The position numbers and the translations under genes are program-made. The notes beneath the pieces were generated by a model that worked only from the letters and a program-made list of their open reading frames with translations, had not been told where the DNA came from and ran no database searches. Shown piece after piece: positions 58,342 through 64,000 of a DNA stretch of 64,000 nt (the first letter of the stretch is position 1; every line of letters begins with the position of its first letter). The stretch covers positions 1 to 64,000 of the forward strand of contig DASZTS010000072.1 of the NCBI GenBank assembly GCA_035547915.1. The letters run 5' to 3'. This DNA comes from DASSFG01 sp035547915 (lineage in GTDB: Bacteria; Planctomycetota; Planctomycetia; Pirellulales; JAICIG01).

Positions 58342-60081
58342 GTGATCCTGGATGGCAGCCATAGGAAGTGGTGTCTTGCCAGCCTGTTGTTGTTGATGCT
58401 TGCCGGCGGCGCGTATGTGGCCTATGCGCGAACCGCGCTCGGTGGACCGCGCGGCGGCAGCGTGCCGGGCATGTTGTTCGGCATCGCCGGCTCAGCGCTC
58501 ATGATCTATGCCGGGTTGATCTGGCCCCGCAAGAGATTTCCCGCCTGGCGCATCGGCAGCGCGCAGACCTGGTTGCGTGGTCACATCTGGCTCGGGCTGC
58601 TCAGCGTGCCGTTGATCTTGTTCCATGCCGGTTTCCGTTGGGGCGGCCTGTTGGAACAGACGCTGTTGCTCGTGCTGGCGGCAATCGTCGTCAGCGGGTT
58701 GATGGGGCTCGCCCTGCAACAATGGCTCCCCCGACAGATGACGGCCCGCGTTCCGCTCGAGACGTTTTTTGCCCAGATCCCGTTCGAATGCCGGCTGTTG
58801 CAACTCGAAGGAGATGTGGCCGCGGCCGCGGTTTGTGGCCCATTGCCGGTCGAGCCCGATGAGGAGGTGGCCACCACGGCCAGGTTGAAGGCGCTCGGCG
58901 TGGCCACGCGTGACCGCCACCAACCGCTGTTGGGCGTCGTCTACCGGCTGCCGCCCACCGCGGAAGGGTCGCCGCCGTCCGATAAACCTGTGCCGGTTCA
59001 AAAGCACGTCGCTGCGGCCGACACACCGAGGCCGTCCGAAACGCCCTCCCCGGCCGAAATTCAACCAGGCGGTGGTGATCAGCCTGTGAAGCCTCTCTCG
59101 GCCGGCGACAAGATCACCTTGATGCGATCGATCAAACGAGCGACGCCGAAGCCCGCGGAGGGACCGGGCGCGGAAGCGCCGAGCGCGGCCGAAGAAAACA
59201 AGGGCCCGGACGAACAATCGCCCAAAGCCGCGATGACGCCTGCCGAGAAGATCGCCCTCATGCGGGCAGGGAAGCGCTCGTCGTCGGTCGCCGAAACCGT
59301 GCCTCCGGCCGACACCCCCGCCGAGCAGCCCAAGCGGCCGCTGTCGGCGGCCGAAAAGATCGCGCTGATGCGCGGAGCCAAGGGCGCTAAGCCGGTTTCG
59401 ATCGCCGAACCGGCCGAGCCACCTTCTCCCGAGCAAGCGGCACAAGCGCCCGGCGCAGGCCCCGCGAAATTGACCGCGGCCGAAAAGATCGCGCTGATGC
59501 GCGGAGCCAAGGGCGCCAAGCCGGCTTCAGGCGCCGATTCGCCGCCGCAGGCGCAAACGGATCACGCCGCCGACGCCGCGCCGGCCAAATTGAGTGCGGC
59601 CGAAAAGATCGCGCAGATGCGCGCCAAATCGAAACCGGTCGCGGTCGCCGCCGAAGGCTCGGCCGAAACGGCCACCAAGCCCGAGCTGGCGGCGAAACCG
59701 GCCAAACCGAACGTTCCCCCAACACCTCCGCGCGAGAAGCCACCCGTCGACGAACAGGTCCAACAGCGTACGGCCGAGAGTGTTCGAAAATTCTACCTCG
59801 AGAGTGTGCGCCCGTTCCTCGCCTATTATTCGCGCGCCCGCGGCGCCTTGGCGAGCGATGTGGGTGCGGGCGGCGTGTTTGCCGCCGTCGGCGCCGGCCT
59901 GCCCGAAGAGATGCAGCCGGCGCTCGACCGGCTGATGCTGCTGTGCGACAAACGCCGGCAATTGTCGACGCAAGAACGGATCCACCGTTGGCTGCACGGG
60001 TGGTCCCTGGTGCACGTACCGCTGTCGCTGGCCCTGCTCGGACTCGGCATCGTCCATACGATCGTCTCGCTCTATTACTGA
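58342..60081 (+). CDS. Predicted di-haem b membrane protein with a repeat-bearing soluble insert
   Basis: The 579-residue protein has four N-terminal membrane helices (about 11-29, 43-61, 82-99, 106-125) and one C-terminal helix (about 553-577). Helix 3 carries H81-x13-H95 and the last helix H558-x13-H572, the spacing used for two stacked b-type haems. The ~430-residue segment between them is Ala/Pro/Lys-rich and holds five copies of (L/M)-x-x-x-(E/D)-K-I-x-x-M-R at residues 252, 298, 334, 377 and 417; a more ordered part (~470-545) precedes the final helix. GTG 58342 has little ribosome signal. It overlaps the decahaem gene by one base (TGATG). I infer a quinone-linked electron carrier or membrane anchor; no known family fits entirely. 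Confidence 0.75.
   Translation: MILDGSHRKWCLASLLLLMLAGGAYVAYARTALGGPRGGSVPGMLFGIAGSALMIYAGLIWPRKRFPAWRIGSAQTWLRGHIWLGLLSVPLILFHAGFRWGGLLEQTLLLVLAAIVVSGLMGLALQQWLPRQMTARVPLETFFAQIPFECRLLQLEGDVAAAAVCGPLPVEPDEEVATTARLKALGVATRDRHQPLLGVVYRLPPTAEGSPPSDKPVPVQKHVAAADTPRPSETPSPAEIQPGGGDQPVKPLSAGDKITLMRSIKRATPKPAEGPGAEAPSAAEENKGPDEQSPKAAMTPAEKIALMRAGKRSSSVAETVPPADTPAEQPKRPLSAAEKIALMRGAKGAKPVSIAEPAEPPSPEQAAQAPGAGPAKLTAAEKIALMRGAKGAKPASGADSPPQAQTDHAADAAPAKLSAAEKIAQMRAKSKPVAVAAEGSAETATKPELAAKPAKPNVPPTPPREKPPVDEQVQQRTAESVRKFYLESVRPFLAYYSRARGALASDVGAGGVFAAVGAGLPEEMQPALDRLMLLCDKRRQLSTQERIHRWLHGWSLVHVPLSLALLGLGIVHTIVSLYY
59347..59524 (+). repeat. Near-identical 49-base direct repeat within the di-haem b gene
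   Basis: Positions 59347-59395 and 59476-59524 agree at all but one base and encode repeat copies 3 and 4 of the KIALMR motif with the following GAKGAKP. Third codon positions are also conserved, so the duplication is recent or gene-converted. Confidence 0.85.
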
Positions 60082-61514
60082 TGTTGCACCCACGCACCAG
60101 CAAGACGATTTCGCAGCGAGTCGACCTCGACTACCACCGCCGTGGCAACGGCTTTCGTCGGCTGCGTGCGTGGGCGAGTTTCGCTGCGCTGGCTGTGGCG
60201 ATGCTGCTGCCGGCCTGGGCGGCGGTCGGTCGCAATGACCGCATCTACGAAGCGGGGCCTGTGTCGACGGCCCATCAGCTCATCGCCAACCAGTGCAACG
60301 CGTGTCATACGGAAACATGGACGCCGTTGCTGAGAGTGACGCGGCTCGACGACGCGCTCGATTCGGTGCCCGATCACGCATGTTCGGTGTGCCACGCGGG
60401 CCCGCTGCATCACGCAGATCAACCGAGCGCTCGCACCGATTGTGCGGCCTGCCACCGTGAGCACCACGGCCAGGCGGCGCTCGCGCGTGTCGACGACGCA
60501 TACTGTACGCAGTGCCACAACGACCTTCGCACCCGCCACGGACCGTCGGAAAAATATGTACGGGCGATTCATGATTTCGCCGCACACCCCGAGTTTGCCT
60601 TGTTGCGACCGCCCTCCGACAGTTCGCAGTCTCCGGAACCAGACGCCTATCGTGTTGCCCGGCCTGTCGAAGGAAAATGGCACGACCGCACGCCGCTGCG
60701 GTTCAACCACCGCAAGCATTGCGGTGCCGAGGGACTGTTGCGGCCCGATGGCACCCGCCGTGCATTGAGCTGTGAACATTGCCATCAGGTCGACCACGCG
60801 TCGGGCTTGATGCGGCCCATCCAACACAAAGCGCATTGCGCGGAGTGCCACGCCAATCAGCTCCATTTCGACGAGCAGCGGTTCCCCGGTCAGCAGGTGA
60901 CGCACGGCCCAATAGACAAGGTGCGGGGTGAACTGCTCGACCGCTATGCCCGCCTCGTCCGGCTCCATCCCGAGCTGGCGCAGGACCCGCGACTCGTCGA
61001 AAAAATGCGCGAAGCGCCCGGCGGGGCCGACCGACTCAGCAAATCGGGCTGGCAATGGGCCGACGACCGGATCGAGACGGCCCTCGACCGGTTGTTGCAT
61101 CGCAAGCAACTCGGTTGCCGTTACTGCCACACGGCCGTGCAAGAGCCAGACGACGACCTGCGCAATTGGTCGATCGACGATCCGCAGATTCCCTCGCATT
61201 GGTTCGAGCACGCCAAGTTTCGCCACGATCGGCACCAACTCCTCACGTGCGGCGAATGTCACGGCGCGGCTACCGAGAGCAGCCAGACGGCCGACATTCT
61301 CCTACCGTCCATCGAGCGGTGCCACAGTTGTCACGGCGCATCGGCCGGTCGCGGTGCCGCCCGCAGCGATTGCGTCGAGTGCCACGTCTATCATCACGGC
61401 AGCAAGCCGATGGATGGACCGCTCTCCGCCGGATTGTCGATCGTCAAGCCACAGAACGTCCGGCAACCGCCGCACGCCGAAGCACCGCGTGAGAAAGAGG
61501 AGAGTGGACCGTGA
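60081..61514 (+). CDS. Decahaem c-type cytochrome
   Basis: The 477-residue protein has ten CxxCH haem-binding motifs spread from residue 72 (CNACH) to 435: CNACH, CSVCH, CAACH, CTQCH, CEHCH, CAECH, CRYCH, CGECH, CHSCH and CVECH. A hydrophobic helix (about 31-48) after a basic 28-residue N-region serves as a signal or signal anchor for export. Numerous extra His can provide distal ligands. The start overlaps the previous stop by one base (TGATG) and the stop overlaps the next start by four (GTGA), so it is translationally coupled within a cytochrome operon. It probably carries electrons outside the cytoplasmic membrane. It resembles planctomycete multihaem cytochromes of unassigned function. 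Confidence 0.95.
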   Translation: MLHPRTSKTISQRVDLDYHRRGNGFRRLRAWASFAALAVAMLLPAWAAVGRNDRIYEAGPVSTAHQLIANQCNACHTETWTPLLRVTRLDDALDSVPDHACSVCHAGPLHHADQPSARTDCAACHREHHGQAALARVDDAYCTQCHNDLRTRHGPSEKYVRAIHDFAAHPEFALLRPPSDSSQSPEPDAYRVARPVEGKWHDRTPLRFNHRKHCGAEGLLRPDGTRRALSCEHCHQVDHASGLMRPIQHKAHCAECHANQLHFDEQRFPGQQVTHGPIDKVRGELLDRYARLVRLHPELAQDPRLVEKMREAPGGADRLSKSGWQWADDRIETALDRLLHRKQLGCRYCHTAVQEPDDDLRNWSIDDPQIPSHWFEHAKFRHDRHQLLTCGECHGAATESSQTADILLPSIERCHSCHGASAGRGAARSDCVECHVYHHGSKPMDGPLSAGLSIVKPQNVRQPPHAEAPREKEESGP

Positions 61515-62968
61515 CGAGAATCGGCCGGCGGATGGAATCCCGAGCGCTGCTTGCCGCGGCGATCGTCCTCGCGCTGTGCGGCGATGGCTCACCCGGGGAG
61601 CGCGGCAACGAGAATGCCGCCGCGCCGGCGGCAAGGCGCCTGGCGGTGGGCGTCAGTTCATGCTCCGCGCAGCCCTGCCATGGCGATGTGGCGCGCGATG
61701 CGGTGTGGCCGATCTGGGGAAACGAAGTGACTATCTGGATCGCCCAGGATCCGCATGCCCAGGCCTACCGCACCTTGTCGAATGAACGATCGAAAAAGAT
61801 GGCCGAGCGGCTCAAGCTGGGCGTACCGGCAAACCGGTCCGAGCGATGCCTACGGTGCCACTCCCCGTTCGACGTTGCCACCGCTCGTGGTAGAGCAGCG
61901 GGGCTCGCCGACGGCGTGGGGTGCGAAGCCTGTCACGGAGCGGCGCAGGACTGGCTCGCGCTGCATACCCGCCAAGATTGGCCTACGCTCAAGGCCCAAG
62001 ACAGCCACGGCATGCGCGACACACGTAACCTTCATGCGCGGACACGGGCCTGTGCCGCCTGCCACGTCGGCACCGCCCCGCGCGATGGCGAGCCGGGCGA
62101 CGACGTCGACCACGACCTGATCGCGGCCGGTCATCCGCCGCTCAAGTTCGAGGCGACGGCCTACCTGGCGAAAATGCCCAAGCACTGGGACGAAAAGGAT
62201 CCGCGCACGGGCAAAGCACCGCCGCGACCCGATTTCGAGGCGCAGGCGTGGGCCGTGGGCCAGGCCGCGAGCGCCGCGGCCGCACTCGATCTGCTCGCTT
62301 ACCGTGCCAAGCCCGGTCAGCAGAAATCGTGGCCCGAGTTCGCCGAATACGATTGCTATTCGTGCCACCATCAGTTGTACGGAACCGGGCGCCGAGCGCG
62401 GCCGCCGAGCGCCTCGCCGGGCAACGAACCCGAGGAAGATACCGCGGCGAAGCGACCGGGATTGCCGACGTGGGGCACGTGGTACCTGTCGTTGGCCGAG
62501 GTGTTGCCCGGCGGCGGCGAAGCGGGCTCGAACTCGGTGGCCGAGATCGATCGCCTCATGCGGGCGCTCCCTGCCGACCGGCAGCAGCTCGTGCACGTCG
62601 CCCGCGAGACGGCCCGCCGCTTCGATGCCTCGGCACAGACGCTGGCGGCACGCGCGTCGCCAGCGGTGAGCGCCGATGACCTGCTCGCCCGCATGAAGCA
62701 GCAAGCGCCGCGGATCGGTCGAGCGAATTGGGACGGCGAGGCCCAGCTCTATCTGGCGCTGGTCGCCATGCACTACGCCAAGCACGGCACGCAAACACTG
62801 CCGTCCGACGATCCGCTCACGCGCTCATTGCGGTCGACGCGCGAGGAACTCATGTTTCCCGCGTCGGCGGACGACGAACGCCGTTTCGACAGTCCCCGCG
62901 ACCTCGACGCGGCGGCCGCCCTGCGCGAGCGGCTGTTGCCCGAGATCGAACGTTTACTGAAGGAATGA
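61511..62968 (+). CDS. Cytochrome c554-like multihaem protein
   Basis: The 485-residue protein has four CxxCH motifs (CLRCH, CEACH, CAACH, CYSCH) and one CX4CH (C51-SAQP-C56-H57) that may also hold haem. HDLIAAGHPPLKFE and YLAKMPKHW follow the CAACH motif in the pattern of the cytochrome c554 family (PF13435-like). A signal peptide (about 1-30) directs export. The C-terminal ~180 residues are helical without haem sites. GTG 61511 overlaps the decahaem stop (GTGA). It shares the AAGHPPL and YDCxxCHH motifs with the next gene, so the two are paralogues. Likely a periplasmic redox partner of the decahaem protein. Confidence 0.92.
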   Translation: MTRIGRRMESRALLAAAIVLALCGDGSPGERGNENAAAPAARRLAVGVSSCSAQPCHGDVARDAVWPIWGNEVTIWIAQDPHAQAYRTLSNERSKKMAERLKLGVPANRSERCLRCHSPFDVATARGRAAGLADGVGCEACHGAAQDWLALHTRQDWPTLKAQDSHGMRDTRNLHARTRACAACHVGTAPRDGEPGDDVDHDLIAAGHPPLKFEATAYLAKMPKHWDEKDPRTGKAPPRPDFEAQAWAVGQAASAAAALDLLAYRAKPGQQKSWPEFAEYDCYSCHHQLYGTGRRARPPSASPGNEPEEDTAAKRPGLPTWGTWYLSLAEVLPGGGEAGSNSVAEIDRLMRALPADRQQLVHVARETARRFDASAQTLAARASPAVSADDLLARMKQQAPRIGRANWDGEAQLYLALVAMHYAKHGTQTLPSDDPLTRSLRSTREELMFPASADDERRFDSPRDLDAAAALRERLLPEIERLLKE

Positions 62969-62973
62969 GGCGG

Positions 62974-64000
62974 ATGCGGCCGAACGGATACGTGACACGC
63001 CGGTGCGCCCCATTCGCGAAGCTTTCTCGCTGGGCCTGTCGTCTGGCCTGTCTGGCCACGTTGTGCGCTTGGAGTGCGGCGTCGGCGGATGAAGGCCCGG
63101 CCTTTCTAGGCGCCGAACGGTGCATCGATTGCCACACCCAGCCGAGCCCGCTGCGCAAGGAAGACGGCAGCACCGCCCGCGTCACGCTCACCGAGGCCCA
63201 TACGTGGCTGAAGATCGATAAGCATTCCTTGGCTTTTCGATCGTTGGAGAGCGACGATTCCAAGGCGATCGGTAAGCGGCTGGGCATCGGCGTGACTCGT
63301 GATCGCCGCTGCCTGAGTTGTCACGCGGGCTGGAGTACGGAAATGGGGCCGCCGCCACGGGCGGACCTGGGCGTGAGCTGCGAAGCCTGTCATGGCCCGA
63401 GCTCGCTGTACGATGTGCCGCACACGGCCCCCGAGTGGCGAAACCGCACGCCCGACGAAGCGGCCACGGGCATGGTCGACGTGCGGAATCCCCGTCGCCG
63501 CGCCGAGCAGTGCCTGTCTTGTCACCTGGGCAATGTGGCCGAAGAGAAGGTGCTCACGCACGATATGTATGCCGCCGGCCATCCACCGCTCGCCGGTTTT
63601 GAATTGGAAAGCTACGCGCAGGTGATGCCGCCCCATTGGCGGCCGTCGCCGATCGCTCGTCGCGACGAGTTGGCGGATGTCAAATCGGTGGTCATCGGCG
63701 GCGTCGTAGGCTGGCGCGAAGCGGTGCGACTCTACCGAGACCGGCCGGCCACCGCGGCCGGCTGGCCCGATTTCGCCCGCTACGATTGCTCAACCTGCCA
63801 TCATGAGTTGGAGCGGCCGAGCTGGCGGCAGGAGCGGGCGGGCCGACCCGGACAATTGTTGGCGCCCGTATGGCCGTCCGTGCTGGCCGAGTTGGGATTG
63901 CGACATGCGGCGCGGTGCGACGGCGCCGCCGTGCGACCTCTACGCCGCGAGGTCGAACAAGGTTTGGCTGCGCTTGGACCGGCGGGCGGTGGAGCGGCCG
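62974..64000 (+). CDS. Cytochrome c554-like multihaem protein, cut by the window edge
   Basis: The visible 342 residues start with a signal peptide (hydrophobic ACRLACLATLC, cleavage after ASA near residue 39) and hold five CxxCH motifs: CIDCH, CLSCH, CEACH, CLSCH and CSTCH. HDMYAAGHPPLAGFELESYAQVMPPHW is replaced here only by its key pieces: AAGHPPL and MPPHW, shared with the previous gene. The ATG at 62974 is preceded by AAGGA at nine bases; an ATG at 62965 overlapping the previous stop (ATGA) is the alternative. The frame is still open at 64000, so length and any further haem sites are unknown. The operon may continue. Confidence 0.9.
   Translation, partial: MRPNGYVTRRCAPFAKLSRWACRLACLATLCAWSAASADEGPAFLGAERCIDCHTQPSPLRKEDGSTARVTLTEAHTWLKIDKHSLAFRSLESDDSKAIGKRLGIGVTRDRRCLSCHAGWSTEMGPPPRADLGVSCEACHGPSSLYDVPHTAPEWRNRTPDEAATGMVDVRNPRRRAEQCLSCHLGNVAEEKVLTHDMYAAGHPPLAGFELESYAQVMPPHWRPSPIARRDELADVKSVVIGGVVGWREAVRLYRDRPATAAGWPDFARYDCSTCHHELERPSWRQERAGRPGQLLAPVWPSVLAELGLRHAARCDGAAVRPLRREVEQGLAALGPAGGGAA

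Overview
The window is GC-rich, gene-dense bacterial chromosome that most resembles a planctomycete, probably of the Pirellulales group. The basis is combined gene content, since no marker phylogeny could be run. It holds paired Tat-exported Gfo/Idh/MocA oxidoreductases, a Tat-exported sugar-phosphate isomerase-like protein, a DUF3500-like Tat protein, a protein kinase with a membrane N-terminus, MoxR/DUF58/BatA genes, very large membrane proteins and an operon of multihaem c-type cytochromes. About 46 protein genes are supported. I saw no rRNA, tRNA, CRISPR array, transposase or integrase.

Layout. 0.3-5.4 kb (minus strand) is a carbohydrate/redox cluster: aldo/keto reductase, Gfo/Idh oxidoreductase, a secreted beta-propeller, an AhpD-like protein and a sugar isomerase/epimerase with its own strong terminator. 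5.8-11.2 kb holds a hexapeptide-repeat protein, a second Gfo/Idh oxidoreductase, a GT4 glycosyltransferase bracketed by an inverted pair of about 110-bp repeats, and a PIN-TRAM membrane protein. 11.2-18.5 kb is housekeeping: argS, rsfS, a Bcp peroxiredoxin, a metallophosphoesterase, a cyanophycinase-like S51 protein, and rmlA/rmlB. 18.7-26.1 kb carries a methyltransferase-like protein, a Ser/Thr kinase, ilvE, the DUF3500-like protein, a PilZ-like protein and recG. 26.2-31.5 kb looks like a metal-handling island: a Cys/His-rich exported protein, a P1B-type ATPase fused to an SPFH/HflK-like domain, and a NicO/UreH-like transporter with a histidine-rich loop. 31.5-36.0 kb contains a GH5 glycosidase, two small proteins and a PAS-GAF-receiver regulator with a well-formed promoter. 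36.1-43.9 kb is the MoxR-DUF58-BatA-methyltransferase operon plus a large VWA protein with a Met/Gly tail. 44.1-50.4 kb is one 2121-residue polytopic membrane protein. 50.7-58.2 kb has fructose-1,6-bisphosphatase, a CdsA-like enzyme, a universal stress protein, an exported alpha/beta hydrolase and an ABC exporter pair.

58.2-64.0 kb is the most interesting block. It is a tightly overlapping operon that begins with a predicted di-haem b membrane protein. Each of its two haem helices carries H-x13-H, and between them lies a soluble insert of about 430 residues with five copies of an (L/M)-x-x-x-(E/D)-K-I-x-x-M-R motif. It is followed by a ten-CxxCH cytochrome and two c554-like multihaem cytochromes, the last running off the window edge. 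The arrangement suggests electron transfer between the quinone pool and periplasmic multihaem carriers, with substrate unknown.

Non-coding structure also stands out. There is a dispersed family of about 100-bp MITE-like repeats with terminal inverted repeats and a central hairpin that covaries between copies. A potential three-way-junction RNA lies in the leader of the aldo/keto reductase operon. Strong hairpins sit between several convergent gene pairs.
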